DNA of 64,000 nucleotides from Bradyrhizobium iriomotense (GTDB lineage Bacteria; Pseudomonadota; Alphaproteobacteria; Rhizobiales; Xanthobacteraceae). The position numbers were made by a program, and so were the translations under genes. The DNA is taken from NCBI RefSeq assembly GCF_018130765.1, contig NZ_JAFCJZ010000007.1, positions 225,557 to 289,556 on the forward strand, written 5' to 3'. Within the stretch, counting starts at the first letter, position 1. The number at the start of each line of letters is the position of its first letter. The notes below the pieces were generated by a model. The model did not search any database. It worked only from the letters and a program-made list of their open reading frames with translations, and was not told where the DNA came from. Below, in pieces: positions 23,056 through 32,547 of the stretch.

Positions 23056-23086
23056 AAAAAGGGCGGCTCGAGGAGCCGCCCTTTTC
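23056..23086 (-). terminator. Intrinsic terminator after ctpA
   Basis: GGGCGGCTC (23061-23069) pairs with GAGCCGCCC (23073-23081); on the minus strand the stem is followed by five T (TTTTT at 23060-23056). It lies 30 bp after the ctpA stop and should separate the envC-ctpA message from the deacetylase gene. Confidence 0.85.
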
Positions 23087-23110
23087 GGAAGATTGCTTGA
23101 TGCGCCGACT

Positions 23111-24466
23111 TTAGTTCGCCGCTTTGGGCTTGTCGGTCGCGGCCTTGTCGGTGCCCGGGGTGGGGGCTGCGGAGGCGCTGTTCTTGATGCCGTGGAGCAG
23201 GTCGTCGGCGAGCTTGAGCGCCTTGTCGTCCTTAGCGTCCGGCGGCACGTAGGACTGCGAGCCGGTCTTCTCGTCGCCGTCGTTCTTGAGGTGGCCGCGC
23301 AGCGAAGCCTCGCCCTTGGTGTCGGTGCGCGACTTCAGCTCGTCCGGCACGTCCTGCAGCACTTCGATATCCGGGACGATGCCCTTGGCCTGGATCGACT
23401 TGCCCGACGGCGTGTAGTAGCGCGCGGTGGTCAGGCGCAGCGCGCCGTTGCCCGAACCAAGCGGGATGATGGTCTGCACCGAGCCCTTGCCGAACGAACG
23501 GGTGCCGACGATGGTCGCGCGCTTGTGGTCCTGCAGCGCGCCCGCGACGATTTCCGACGCCGAGGCCGAGCCGCCATTGACCAGCACGATGACCGGCTTG
23601 CCCTTGGTGAGGTCGCCGGCATGCGCGGTGCGGCGCTGGGTCTCTTCGGCATTGCGGCCGCGGGTCGACACGATCTCGCCCTTCTCCAGGAACGAGTCGG
23701 AGACGGTGACCGCTTCCTCGAGCAGGCCGCCCGGGTTGTTGCGGAGGTCGATGATGTAGCCCTTGAGCTTGTCGCCGATCTGATTCGAGAGGTTGGTGAC
23801 CTCGCGCTTCAGGCCTTCGGTGGTCTGCTCGTTGAAGGTGGTGATGCGGATATAGGCGATGTCGTCGGCCTCGATCCGCGCGCGCACCGAACGGACGCGG
23901 ATGTTGTCGCGCACGAGCGTCACGTCGAGCGGATTGTCCTGGCCCTTGCGGATGATCTTGAGCTTGATCTTGGTGTTAACAGGACCGCGCATCTTCTCGA
24001 CCGCCTGGTTCAGGGTCAGGCCCTGCACCGCTTCGTCGTCGAGATTGGTGATGATGTCGTTGGCCATGATGCCGGCGCGCGAAGCGGGCGTGTCGTCGAT
24101 CGGCGAGACCACCTTGATCAGGCCGTCTTCCATGGTGACCTCGATGCCGAGGCCGCCGAACTCACCGCGGGTCTGCACCTGCATGTCGCGGAAGCTCTTG
24201 GCGTCCATGTAGCTCGAATGCGGATCGAGGCCGGTGAGCATGCCGCTGATGGCGGATTCGATCAGCTTGGTGTCGTCGGGCTTCTCGACATAGTCGGAGC
24301 GCACGCGCTCGAACACGTCGCCGAACAGATTGAGCTGGCGATAGGTGTCCGCGGTCGCGGCTCGCGCGCTGGAGCCCATGAACACCGCGCGCGGCTGGGT
24401 CACGAACAGCGTCAGCGCCGCACCGGTGGCTGCGCTGAGGAGGATTACTGAAGTCTTGCGCATCAT
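23111..24466 (-). CDS. ctpA: S41 family C-terminal processing peptidase
   Basis: This exported serine protease of 451 residues has a signal sequence/anchor (VILLSAATGAALTLFVT), a PDZ domain (GEFGGLGIEVTMEDGLIKVVSPIDDTPASRAG), and the S41 catalytic core with the nucleophilic Ser in NGGSASASEIVAGAL and the Lys in GTRSFGKGSVQT. CtpA trims periplasmic substrates, including cell wall hydrolases. The start overlaps the envC stop by four bases (ATGA), so translation is coupled, and the pair probably acts together in wall remodelling. Confidence 0.95.
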   Translation of the reverse strand: MMRKTSVILLSAATGAALTLFVTQPRAVFMGSSARAATADTYRQLNLFGDVFERVRSDYVEKPDDTKLIESAISGMLTGLDPHSSYMDAKSFRDMQVQTRGEFGGLGIEVTMEDGLIKVVSPIDDTPASRAGIMANDIITNLDDEAVQGLTLNQAVEKMRGPVNTKIKLKIIRKGQDNPLDVTLVRDNIRVRSVRARIEADDIAYIRITTFNEQTTEGLKREVTNLSNQIGDKLKGYIIDLRNNPGGLLEEAVTVSDSFLEKGEIVSTRGRNAEETQRRTAHAGDLTKGKPVIVLVNGGSASASEIVAGALQDHKRATIVGTRSFGKGSVQTIIPLGSGNGALRLTTARYYTPSGKSIQAKGIVPDIEVLQDVPDELKSRTDTKGEASLRGHLKNDGDEKTGSQSYVPPDAKDDKALKLADDLLHGIKNSASAAPTPGTDKAATDKPKAAN

Positions 24467-25800
24467 CCGCGAACCTTCTCGCCTTCATTTGCGGCCCACC
24501 ATGGGCCTGGATCGATTGGAGTGCCGTCTTTACGGAACTCGACATACAGCACAGGTTGACTCGCGTTCGTGGCGAGAATGGAGGCGACTTGAGAGGTCGA
24601 CCCCATGGTCGCGACAGGCTCCCCCGTGAGCACAAACTGTCCGATGTTGACCGAAATGCGCTCCATCCCGGCGATCAGGACATGATACCCGCCCCCGGCG
24701 TTGAGGATCAAGAGTTGTCCATAGCTGCGGAACGGGCCGGCATACACAACCCAGCCATCGCACGGCGTCGTGACCTGGGAGCCGGGCTTCGTCGCCAGCG
24801 AGATGCCCTTCTGCACCCCGCCGACCCCGTCGGAACCGCCAAAGTCCCTGATCTTGTTACCGTTAACAGGAAGCGGCAGGAGGCCCTTGGCCGAGGCGAA
24901 GGCGATCGCGGGGGTGGTCCGGGACCGGTCCTTGAAAGCAGCGGGGCCGGATTTGGCGCTGGCGGCTGCCTTGGCCTCGGCCTGTCTTGCGGCCTCGGCG
25001 GCCTTCTCAGCGGCCTTGGCGGCGCTTTGCAGGTCCTGCTCCATCTTGGTGATGAGCCCCTGGAGATCGCCGACCTGCCTTGAAAGCGCGATCGCGCGCG
25101 AGCTTTCGGCGTCGAGGTCTTTTTCGCGTGCGGACTGCTGGCGCTGCCGCTCGTCGACCAGAGCGGTGAGGCGGGTCTGGTCGTTCCGGACCCTGTCGCG
25201 GTCCACGGCGAGCTGATCGCGCTCGCTCGCGATGTTCTTGCGCAGGGTCACGAGCTCGCCGAGCTCGTCTGCGATCTTCTCTGCACGGCCGCGCAATTCC
25301 GGCACCACGGCGCCAAGCAGCATCGCGGTGCGTAAGGATTGCAGCGCATCCTCGGGGCGCACCAGCAGCGCCGGCGGCGTGCGCCTTCCGGCGCGCTGCA
25401 GCGCCGCCAGCACCTCGACGATGTCGGCGCGGCGCGAATCGAGCGAAGAGCGCATCTGCTGCTCACGGCCGTTCAGCGTCTTCAGCCGTGCTTCGGCTTC
25501 GTCGATCTTGGTCTCGACGGTGCGCACATTGGCGGCGGTGTCGATCAGCTGCTGATTGAGCTGGGTGCGATCCTGGCCGAGCGCGGTGATCTCGGCCTTG
25601 AGCTTGGCTTGCGCTTCCTCCGCGCTCTTCTGCCTCGCGCGCGCAGCTTCCAGCTCCTGCTCGCGCTGCTTGATGGCGTCGGGCGAGACGGCTGCAGTCT
25701 GGGGCGCCGGCGCTGCCGTCTGAGCTTGCGCGAGGCTTGTGCCTGCGAGGTTTGCGCCTGCGAGGCTTGCAATCAGCAGGTTGAGGACAGGCGCTCGCAT
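24463..25800 (-). CDS. envC: Murein hydrolase activator EnvC-like protein
   Basis: The 445-residue periplasmic protein has a signal peptide (NLLIASLAGANLAGTSLAQAQ), a very long coiled coil (about residues 45-255, Glu/Ala/Gln/Lys/Arg-rich), and a C-terminal LytM/M23-like domain. In that domain the zinc ligands are not all present: the first-ligand segment reads VQKGISLATKPGS instead of an HxGxD-type sequence, and the last one reads LYVEFRKDG instead of HFE. This degenerate site is typical of EnvC, which activates amidases rather than cutting wall itself. It is coupled to ctpA. Confidence 0.93.
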   Translation of the reverse strand: MRAPVLNLLIASLAGANLAGTSLAQAQTAAPAPQTAAVSPDAIKQREQELEAARARQKSAEEAQAKLKAEITALGQDRTQLNQQLIDTAANVRTVETKIDEAEARLKTLNGREQQMRSSLDSRRADIVEVLAALQRAGRRTPPALLVRPEDALQSLRTAMLLGAVVPELRGRAEKIADELGELVTLRKNIASERDQLAVDRDRVRNDQTRLTALVDERQRQQSAREKDLDAESSRAIALSRQVGDLQGLITKMEQDLQSAAKAAEKAAEAARQAEAKAAASAKSGPAAFKDRSRTTPAIAFASAKGLLPLPVNGNKIRDFGGSDGVGGVQKGISLATKPGSQVTTPCDGWVVYAGPFRSYGQLLILNAGGGYHVLIAGMERISVNIGQFVLTGEPVATMGSTSQVASILATNASQPVLYVEFRKDGTPIDPGPWWAANEGEKVRG

Positions 25801-25834
25801 CGCTCTAAGGCAAAGGTGCTCGTTGTGGCGCGGA

Positions 25835-26317
25835 TCACGCGCGGTGATAGGGATGGCCGGCCAGGATGGTGGCGGCCCGATACAGCTGTTCCAGAAGCAT
25901 GACGCGGACCATTTGGTGCGGCCAGGTCGCAGAGCCGAACGCGATCGCGAGCTTGGCCTTACGGCGCAATTCGGGCGAAAGTCCGTCCGCCCCTCCGATC
26001 ACGAAGATAGTATGTCCGGCCCCCTCGTCGCGCCAGCGCCCGAGATGCCGTGCGAATACGGTGGAGTCGAGATTCTGGCCGCGCTCGTCCAGTGCCACCA
26101 GGATGGATTTTTCCGGGATATGCGCCGAGATCGCCGCGGCCTCCTCGGCCATCCGCGTCGCGGTGTCGCGCGCGCGGCTTTCGGGAATCTCGTGGATGCT
26201 GAGCTCGCGGAATCCAAGCTTGCGGCCGGCCTCGTCGAACCGCTCGAAATAGCGGTCGGCAAGCTCCCGTTCGGGGCCCTGCTTCAGCCGGCCCACCGCA
26301 ATGACTGCAACACGCAT
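25835..26317 (-). CDS. rlmH: 23S rRNA pseudouridine-1915 N3-methyltransferase
   Basis: RlmH methylates the pseudouridine at position 1915 in helix 69 of 23S rRNA. The 160-residue SPOUT protein shows VAVIAVGRLKQGPERELADRY at the N-terminus, the cofactor-binding FVIGGADGLSPE, and the C-terminal knot WPHQMVRVMLLEQLYRAATILAGHPYHR. Everything is canonical. It lies between rsfS and envC in the usual order. Confidence 0.97.
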   Translation of the reverse strand: MRVAVIAVGRLKQGPERELADRYFERFDEAGRKLGFRELSIHEIPESRARDTATRMAEEAAAISAHIPEKSILVALDERGQNLDSTVFARHLGRWRDEGAGHTIFVIGGADGLSPELRRKAKLAIAFGSATWPHQMVRVMLLEQLYRAATILAGHPYHRA

Positions 26318-26413
26318 GATGGTTTCAGCGTCGTGTTTTCGAGGTCGCGCGCACCAGGCGCGCGCACGAAGCTAGCATGCGCGTCAGCCGATTCGAAATC
26401 GGCTCTTCAGCCT

Positions 26414-26836
26414 CTAGATCGCCTTCGCCGCCCCTGGGCCCTGCGTGTACAACCGCTCAAGGTTGTAGAACTCGCGGACCTCGGGTCTGAACACGTGCAC
26501 GATCACATCGCCGGAATCGATCAGCACCCAGTCGCAATTGGGCAAGCCCTCGACGTGGATGTTCTTGATGCCGGTTTCCTTGAGGCCCTTCGTCACGTTC
26601 TCCGCGATCGCGCCAACGTGCCGGTTCACCCGGCCGGTGGTGACGATCATGTAGTCGGAGTATGCCGATTTGCCGCGAAGGTCGATGGTGACCGTCTCTT
26701 CCGCCTTCATATCCTCGAGGCGGGAGAGGATCAGGCTCAGCGTCTTGTCGGCGTCGGGTTGCGCCTGCAAGGCCGCAGCTTTGGTCGATGTTTTACGCGT
26801 AGGCTTAGCAACCTTGGGTAAAACAGACTTGGTCAA
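26414..26836 (-). CDS. rsfS: Ribosomal silencing factor RsfS
   Basis: RsfS binds ribosomal protein L14 and blocks subunit joining during starvation. The 140 residues have a basic, low-complexity N-terminal extension of about 30 and a RsfS domain with ETVTIDLRGKSAYSDYMIVTTGRVNRHVGAIA and VEGLPNCDWVLIDSGDVIVHVFRPEVREFYNLERL. The only start giving the extension is a TTG at 26836; a shorter start is possible. It sits between nadD and rlmH in the conserved order. Confidence 0.94.
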   Translation of the reverse strand: MTKSVLPKVAKPTRKTSTKAAALQAQPDADKTLSLILSRLEDMKAEETVTIDLRGKSAYSDYMIVTTGRVNRHVGAIAENVTKGLKETGIKNIHVEGLPNCDWVLIDSGDVIVHVFRPEVREFYNLERLYTQGPGAAKAI

Positions 26837-26978
26837 TACAGATGTGGCCAGGGACCATTCCTTTCACTGTATCGCGAGAGCCGAATCCGGCGCTCACTTT
26901 TGACACTACATCATGTGGGGTTAAGGGTTTCAATATGCCAGAGAGCCCAAGGTCCCCACGACGCCCGGACACTCTGTC

Positions 26979-27623
26979 TCACTTCGTACCTTTCCAGCTC
27001 CCGTCAGGGTTCCGTAAGCCCGTTGAGGACAGATTCAGCTTCAATCCGGTCAGGAACACCCAGGCCGGCGCCGGCTGGTCCGCAAGCAGCGCTGCCTTGC
27101 TCTCCGGCAGACGGTAACGAGATAGCGCTTGGGCGGCGGGCGAGGCGAGGGCGCGAAAACTCTGCGGTGGGCGATCGATGACCGCCATCGGCACCTGGCC
27201 GGCGATGCGCCGCCAGTCCTGCCAACGATGGAATTGAGCGAGGTTGTCGGCGCCCATGATCCAGACAAAGCGCAAGCCCGAGAAGCGGCGGCGCAAGGTG
27301 TTGATCGTGTCGATAGTATAGCGGGTGCGAATGACGGATTCGAGACAGCTCACCTCGATGCGCGGATCATCGGCGACATCGCGCGCGGCCTGCATGCGCT
27401 TGCCGAGCTCGCGCAGATTGCCGTTCTCCTTGAGCGGATTGCCGGGGGTGACCAGCCACCAGACGCGATCAAGCTGCAATCGCCTCAAGGCGAACCGGCT
27501 GATGGCGCGATGCGCCTGATGCGGCGGGTTGAACGAGCCACCGAGCAGGCCGATGCGCATCCCCTCTGTATGGGGCGGGACCGCTTGCGCCACAAAACGC
27601 GGCACGACGAATTTGTTGCTCAA
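26979..27623 (-). CDS. nadD: Nicotinate-nucleotide adenylyltransferase
   Basis: NadD adenylylates nicotinate mononucleotide in NAD synthesis. The protein shows the nucleotidyltransferase motif [14 protein letters not shown] (an H-x-x-H variant of HxGH) and the C-terminal LSSTGLRNP (ISSTxIR-type). The frame begins at a TTG at 27623; an ATG at 27560 gives [10 protein letters not shown] directly and is a serious alternative start, with AGAGGGG just before it. It is between proA and rsfS, as in related genomes. Confidence 0.94.
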   Translation of the reverse strand: MSNKFVVPRFVAQAVPPHTEGMRIGLLGGSFNPPHQAHRAISRFALRRLQLDRVWWLVTPGNPLKENGNLRELGKRMQAARDVADDPRIEVSCLESVIRTRYTIDTINTLRRRFSGLRFVWIMGADNLAQFHRWQDWRRIAGQVPMAVIDRPPQSFRALASPAAQALSRYRLPESKAALLADQPAPAWVFLTGLKLNLSSTGLRNPDGSWKGTK

Positions 27624-27643
27624 TGCCCGCCCTGCAACGTTGC

Positions 27644-28939
27644 TTACGGCCGCGTCTGCCCTGTGCCGTGAACGCGATACTTGAAGCTCGTGAGTTGCTC
27701 GGCGCCGACAGGGCCGCGGGCGTGGAAGCGGCCGGTGGCGATGCCGATCTCGGCGCCGAAGCCGAACTCGCCGCCATCGGCGAACTGCGTCGAGGCGTTG
27801 TGCAGCACGATCGCGGAATCGACCTCGGTGAGGAATTTCTTCGCCGCACGCTCGTCAGCGCTCACGATCGCATCGGTGTGATGCGAGCCGTGATTCTGGA
27901 TATGCGAGATCGCGCCGTCGACGCCGTCGACCACCTTCGCCGCGATGATCGCGTCGAGATATTCGGTGTCCCAATCGTCTTCGCTGGCAGGCTTCACGCG
28001 TGCATCGGCTTTCTGCACGGCGTCGTCGCCGCGCACTTCGCAGCCGGCGTCCAGCAGCATCTCGACCAGCGGCTTCAGGCTCGATGCCGCAGCCGCGCGA
28101 TCGACCAGCAGCGTTTCGGCCGCGCCGCAGACGCCGGTGCGGCGCATTTTTGCGTTGAGCACGATCGACTTCGCCATGGCGAGGTCGGCGCTGGCATCGA
28201 CATAGACGTGGTTGACGCCTTCGAGATGCGCGAACACAGGCACGCGCGCCTCCTGCTCGACGCGCGCGACGAGGCTCTTGCCGCCGCGCGGCACGATCAC
28301 GTCGACGGCGCCGTTCAGTCCCGACAGCATCATGCCGACCGCGGCGCGGTCGCGTGTCGGCACCAGCGTGATCGCAGCCTCGGGGAGGCCGGCTTCGCGC
28401 AGGCCCTGCACCAGGCATTCATGGATCGCGCGGCACGAGCGAAAACTGTCCGAGCCACCGCGCAGGATCACGGCATTGCCCGACTTCAGGCACAGCACGC
28501 CGGCATCCGCCGCAACGTTCGGACGGCTCTCAAAAATTACGCCGACGACGCCGAGCGGCACCCGCACGCGCTCGATGGTCATGCCGTTCGGCCGCTGCCA
28601 GCTCTCGGTGACGACGCCGATGGGATCGGCGATGCCGCGCACGATGCCGATGCCCTCGGCCATGCCGTCGACCCGCGCAGGCGTCAGCGTCAGCCGGTCG
28701 ACGAAGGAGGAGGTCATGTTGCCGGAGGCGCGTGCTTCGGCGACGTCCTCGGCATTGGCGGCAAGAATCGCCGCCGCGTTGGCGCGGATCGCCCGCTCCA
28801 CGGCCTCCAGCGCCCGGTTCTTCTGCTCCGGCGGCGCCAGCGCCAGCACGCGCGCGGCAGCGCGGGCTTTGGTGGCGAGATCGGACATCAGCGCCTGAAG
28901 ATCGGCATTGCCGTCAACGGCTTTGAGGGGGGCGGCCAT
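27644..28939 (-). CDS. proA: Glutamate-5-semialdehyde dehydrogenase
   Basis: ProA reduces gamma-glutamyl phosphate to the semialdehyde, the second step of proline synthesis. The 431 residues show the aldehyde dehydrogenase fold with [32 protein letters not shown], the catalytic Cys in [13 protein letters not shown] and the HTDAIVSAD segment near the end. Normal length and strong match. It should be co-transcribed with proB, but here a divergent toxin-antitoxin pair separates them. Confidence 0.97.
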   Translation of the reverse strand: MAAPLKAVDGNADLQALMSDLATKARAAARVLALAPPEQKNRALEAVERAIRANAAAILAANAEDVAEARASGNMTSSFVDRLTLTPARVDGMAEGIGIVRGIADPIGVVTESWQRPNGMTIERVRVPLGVVGVIFESRPNVAADAGVLCLKSGNAVILRGGSDSFRSCRAIHECLVQGLREAGLPEAAITLVPTRDRAAVGMMLSGLNGAVDVIVPRGGKSLVARVEQEARVPVFAHLEGVNHVYVDASADLAMAKSIVLNAKMRRTGVCGAAETLLVDRAAAASSLKPLVEMLLDAGCEVRGDDAVQKADARVKPASEDDWDTEYLDAIIAAKVVDGVDGAISHIQNHGSHHTDAIVSADERAAKKFLTEVDSAIVLHNASTQFADGGEFGFGAEIGIATGRFHARGPVGAEQLTSFKYRVHGTGQTRP

Positions 28940-29091
28940 GGGGGTTCAACCTTCTGCTAAGGCGGTGTCCTAGCACGGAAATCCCGCTTTTGCGAAGGGC
29001 AGGGAGGGTATGGCAGGGGCCCGGTTCGCGCCGCCGGGTCGGCCAATGGCCTGATCATGCTCAAGGTTGGACGGATCCTTGCGAGGCGTCC

Positions 29092-29119
29092 AAATATCAA
29101 TAAATATCATTATCTGATA
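29092..29119 (+). promoter_or_regulatory. Probable autoregulatory operator of parDE
   Basis: AAATATCA occurs at 29092-29099 and again at 29102-29109, exactly 10 bp apart, followed by the symmetric TATCTGATA (29111-29119), all in an AT-rich patch just before the parD start at 29132. One-turn spacing suits a ribbon-helix-helix repressor such as ParD. Function is inferred. Confidence 0.5.
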
Positions 29120-29131
29120 ACGGAGCCTTCC

Positions 29132-29410
29132 ATGGCGAGCAGCTACAGCATTGGCAAGCATTTCGAGGATCTGATCGACACTCTGGTCGAGAGCGGGCGC
29201 TATGCCACCGCGAGCGAGGTGATGCGCGAAGGCCTGCGCCTCGTCGAGGAGCGCGAGGAGCGACGCAAGGTCAAGCTGGAGGCGCTACGGGAGGAAATCC
29301 AGAAGGGCTTTGACAGCGGGCCGATGGAAGAGGTCGATGTCCGGGAATGGATGAACAACATCAAGGCGCGGGGACGGCAGCGTTTGGCCGCGCGCAAACG
29401 TGGCGAATAG
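29132..29410 (+). CDS. parD: Type II antitoxin, ParD family
   Basis: The 92-residue protein starts with a ribbon-helix-helix DNA-binding part (SSYSIGKHFEDLIDTLVESGRYATASEVMREGLRLVEERE) and ends in a charged, Arg-rich tail that would embrace the toxin. ParD neutralises ParE and represses the operon. The ATG at 29132 with CGGAG upstream is preferred over an in-frame ATG at 29057. The gene overlaps parE by 11 bp. It lies on the plus strand between the minus-strand proB and proA genes. Confidence 0.93.
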   Translation: MASSYSIGKHFEDLIDTLVESGRYATASEVMREGLRLVEEREERRKVKLEALREEIQKGFDSGPMEEVDVREWMNNIKARGRQRLAARKRGE

Positions 29411-29696
29411 ATTTCGCAAAGCCCCGCAAGCGGACCTCGATCTTGATTCGATCTGGGAGTTCATTGCGTCAGACAGCGTCCGGTCCGCCGACAAGCAGAT
29501 CGCGCGCATCGGCGAGATCTTCGAAATGCTTCTGGAGAATCCGCTCGCGGGGCGCGAACGCCAGGAGTTGAGGGCCGGCCTGCGCAGCTTTCCGGTCGGC
29601 AACTACGTGATCTTTTATGTTCCGCTACCCGATGGAGTCGAGATCATCCGCGTCATGCACGGTCGCCAGGATATCGGTTCTGACGACATGCAATAG
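29400..29696 (+). CDS. parE: Type II toxin, ParE/RelE superfamily
   Basis: The 98-residue toxin has the ParE fold: KAPQADLDLDSIWEFIASDS near the N-terminus, ENPLAGRERQELRAGLRSFPVGNYVIFYVP and VEIIRVMHGRQDI at the C-terminus. ParE toxins inhibit DNA gyrase. The start is a GTG at 29400 inside the end of parD, so translation is coupled. The stop is 7 bp from the end of proB, with which it converges. Confidence 0.92.
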   Translation: MANRFRKAPQADLDLDSIWEFIASDSVRSADKQIARIGEIFEMLLENPLAGRERQELRAGLRSFPVGNYVIFYVPLPDGVEIIRVMHGRQDIGSDDMQ

Positions 29697-29702
29697 TCGC
29701 CC

Positions 29703-30824
29703 TTACCCGCCCACCACCAGATCGTCCCGGTGGATCATCTCGGCCCGGCCGCTGATGCCGAGGATGGCCATCACATCAGGGGAGGAGCGGCCCTTGATGC
29801 GCTCGGCGTCCTCGGCGTCATAGGCGATCAGGCCGCGGCCGACCTCGCTAAAGTCGGGGCCGCGCACGATCACGGCATCGCCGCGGGCGAACTGGCCCTC
29901 GACCTTGATCACGCCCGCCGGCAGCAGGCTGGCGCCCGCGCGCAGCGCGGTCACCGCGCCGGCGTCGATTGTCAGCGTACCCTTCGGCTCCAGCGTGCCC
30001 GCGATCCAGCGTTTTCGCGACGTGATGGGGTTGGCGGGCGTCAGGAACCAGGTGCAGCGGCCGCCATCGGCGATCGCCTGCAGGGGATGCTCGATCTTGC
30101 CGGAGGCGATCAGCATGTGGGTGCCGCCGGTGGTCGCAATCTTGGCCGCCTCGACCTTGGTGCGCATGCCGCCACGCGACAGCTCGGACTCGGCATCACC
30201 CGCCACAGCCTCGATCTCCGAGGAGATGCTGTCGACGACGGGAATGAGTTTTGCGTTCGGGTTGTTCTTGGGCGGGGCATCGTACAGCCCGTCGATGTCG
30301 GACAGCAGCACCAAGAGGTCGGCGCTCGCCATGGTGGCGACGCGCGCGGCAAGGCGGTCATTGTCGCCGTAGCGGATCTCGGTGGTTGCGACCGTGTCGT
30401 TCTCGTTGATCACGGGGATGGCGCGCCACTCCAGCAGCTTGCCGATGGTCGAGCGCGCATTGAGATAGCGACGGCGCTCCTCGGTATCCTGGAGCGTGAC
30501 CAGGATCTGGCCGGCGCCGATGCCGTGCGCCCCGAGCACCTCCGACCAGATCCGCGCCAGCTCGATCTGGCCAACGGCCGCGGCGGCCTGGCTCTCCTCC
30601 AGCTTCAGCGGGCCACGCGGTAGCTTCAGGCGGCTGCGGCCGAGTGCGATCGAGCCCGAGGACACCACGAGGACGTCGCGTCCTTCGCGATGGAGCTTGG
30701 CCATATCGTCGGCGAGCGCGGCCAGCCAAGTGGCCCGCAGCTCGCCCTTGTCGGAATCGACCAGCAGCGCGGAGCCGACCTTGACGACGATGCGGCGAAA
30801 TTGACTGAGTTCGGGGCTGGCCAT
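29703..30824 (-). CDS. proB: Glutamate 5-kinase
   Basis: ProB phosphorylates glutamate, the first and feedback-inhibited step of proline synthesis. The 373 residues comprise an amino-acid-kinase domain ([58 protein letters not shown]) and a C-terminal PUA domain ([24 protein letters not shown]). I chose the ATG at 30824, which yields the expected [17 protein letters not shown]; a frame open to 30944 is longer than the family. It is separated from proA by parDE. Confidence 0.96.
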   Translation of the reverse strand: MASPELSQFRRIVVKVGSALLVDSDKGELRATWLAALADDMAKLHREGRDVLVVSSGSIALGRSRLKLPRGPLKLEESQAAAAVGQIELARIWSEVLGAHGIGAGQILVTLQDTEERRRYLNARSTIGKLLEWRAIPVINENDTVATTEIRYGDNDRLAARVATMASADLLVLLSDIDGLYDAPPKNNPNAKLIPVVDSISSEIEAVAGDAESELSRGGMRTKVEAAKIATTGGTHMLIASGKIEHPLQAIADGGRCTWFLTPANPITSRKRWIAGTLEPKGTLTIDAGAVTALRAGASLLPAGVIKVEGQFARGDAVIVRGPDFSEVGRGLIAYDAEDAERIKGRSSPDVMAILGISGRAEMIHRDDLVVGG

Positions 30825-31049
30825 GTGTGTCTGTGCTGGCGCGTGTGACGAAATGCTCTGCGTTGGAAACGGCGGAGCGAGAGAGCGGCGCCGGTGAGGC
30901 CTGCTTTTGCAGCAGGACGATGGCCGGCGCAAGGCGGCCGGCATGGTAAACGGCGCGGGTCGGGCTTGTCTTTGATGCTGCCTTCAGACTTGTCTTGGTC
31001 GCCGGTCCGGTTCTAATGCCGCCAATCAAATGGGCTGGAGGGGAAACGA

Positions 31050-32015
31050 ATGGATCGCCGCACATTCATGGCCGGATGTCTGGGGATGCCGCTGCTGGCG
31101 CCGGCAGGCGAGGTGCGAGCACAGGCGGGTCTGACAAAAATCATCTTTCCGTTCGCGGCGGGGGCCGGCGGCGATACGCTGTGCCGGTTGATTGCGCAGG
31201 AGATGGCCCCGGTCCTGCAACGGACCATGGTGGTCGAGAACCGCACCGGCGCCGACGGCCTGATCGGCATCAGGGCGGTGAAGGGCGGCAGCGCCGACGG
31301 CAGCATGGTGCTGGTGACGACAGGCCCCACTATGTACCTGCTGCCGATGGTGGAGACGACGCCAAGCTTCGACACGGCCAAGGACTTCGTGCCGGTGTCG
31401 CTGCTGGCGCGGTTCGAATTCGCGGTCGTGATCGGCCCGGCGATCGATGCCGCCGATTTCAAGGGATTTGTCTCCTGGCTGAAGGCGCATCCCGACAAGA
31501 CCTCGTTCGGCGTGCCGAGCAACGGGACGATCCCCCATTTCATGGGCTCGAAGCTCGAGAAGGATCTCGGCATTCCCTTGAGCCGCGTGCCCTATCGCGG
31601 CAGCACGCCCATTCTCAACGACCTCATCGGCGGCCACGTCTCATTCGGGATCATCACGCTGGCGGATGCGCTGCCGCAGCATCGCGCCAAGGGCGTGAAG
31701 ATCGTTGCGGTCTCGAGTGTGGAGCGTTCGCCCTTTGCGCCGGAGGTTCCCACGCTCAAGGAAAGCGGCATCGATCTCGTGGCGGACGCCTGGTACGGCA
31801 TGTGGCTTCCCGCCGGCAGCCCGCCGGAGTTTGCGAACAAGCTCGGCGCGGCCGCGACCGCGGCACTCGCCAAGCCCGAGGTGAAGGAGAAGCTCACCGC
31901 GATCGGCCTGATCCCGGTCGGCAGCAATGCGGATGGGCTGTCGAAGGAGCTCGCCGCCAACACGGCGTTCTGGCAGCCGATCGTCAAGGCGACGGGATAC
32001 AAGATCGAGAATTGA
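31050..32015 (+). CDS. Bug/TctC family periplasmic substrate-binding protein
   Basis: The 321-residue receptor begins with a Tat-like signal (MDRRTFMAGCLGMPLLAPAG) and has the Bug hallmarks IIFPFAAGAGGDTLCRL and VVENRTGADGLIG near the N-terminus, then VPYRGSTPILNDLIGGHV. Bug receptors bind carboxylates for TctAB-type transporters, or act as stand-alone sensors. No tctA or tctB gene is adjacent, so it is an orphan. It lies on the plus strand within the otherwise minus-strand housekeeping series, divergent from proB. Confidence 0.93.
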   Translation: MDRRTFMAGCLGMPLLAPAGEVRAQAGLTKIIFPFAAGAGGDTLCRLIAQEMAPVLQRTMVVENRTGADGLIGIRAVKGGSADGSMVLVTTGPTMYLLPMVETTPSFDTAKDFVPVSLLARFEFAVVIGPAIDAADFKGFVSWLKAHPDKTSFGVPSNGTIPHFMGSKLEKDLGIPLSRVPYRGSTPILNDLIGGHVSFGIITLADALPQHRAKGVKIVAVSSVERSPFAPEVPTLKESGIDLVADAWYGMWLPAGSPPEFANKLGAAATAALAKPEVKEKLTAIGLIPVGSNADGLSKELAANTAFWQPIVKATGYKIEN

Positions 32016-32032
32016 AACCGGTTTGCGGGGCA

Positions 32033-32528
32033 ATGACACAGCGGTTACTCGGTGCTGCGCGCGTATTTGCGAGCAATTATCAGATCGTCGTGTGCGACGA
32101 TCCATTCACGCCCCTTGATGACGAGGAGAACTGGGACGCGGAGAAAACAAAGCGAGGTTTTGCCGGCGTTTCGGATGATTGGCACGGAAGCTGATCTCAA
32201 CGACCATTGGGTTGAGCTGGTGTCGAGCGACCGGCCCCCTTCATCGGATGAGTGGCAGCGGATCACCTGCGTGCATTTCCATTCCGGAAGCGGGCGGATC
32301 CACGTCATGTCGGTGATCGATAGTGATCCGCCAATTTCTGCGGATATCGAGCGGGGCGACTACGCTGTCTACGCGGCGGCGCAAAATCTCGGGATCGATC
32401 AGTCGAGCCTTGGTGAAACCGCGAAGCTCTCGAATGCCGAAATTGCCGAGCGAAGGGGATTTGAGTGGTATCGGCTCTTTCTGGTGCCAGGTAAGCCTGA
32501 ATTTGAAGGGCGCGTGGTTGATAGCTAG
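32033..32528 (+). pseudogene. Hypothetical protein gene, apparently frameshifted
   Basis: Two overlapping frames look like one protein. The first, 32033-32194 (53 residues, MTQRLLGAARVFASNYQIVVCDDPF...), reads up to KTKRGFAGV and then runs into an unlikely tail. The second, coding from about 32169, continues with FRMIGTEADLNDHWVELVSSD and ends at 32528 with a coherent C-terminus (YAVYAAAQNLGIDQSSLGE...GFEWYRLFLVPGKPEFEGRV). Removing one base near 32168 joins them into about 163 residues. The family is unknown to me. A sequencing error, a real disruption, or an independent second start at 32175 are the alternatives. Confidence 0.55.
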
Positions 32529-32547
32529 CCAGCCGCGTACTCTATCC

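Noticed and set aside
23093..24451. Long plus-strand frame opposite ctpA
   Set aside because: It is antisense to a gene with clear PDZ and catalytic motifs and has no recognisable domain or ribosome binding site.
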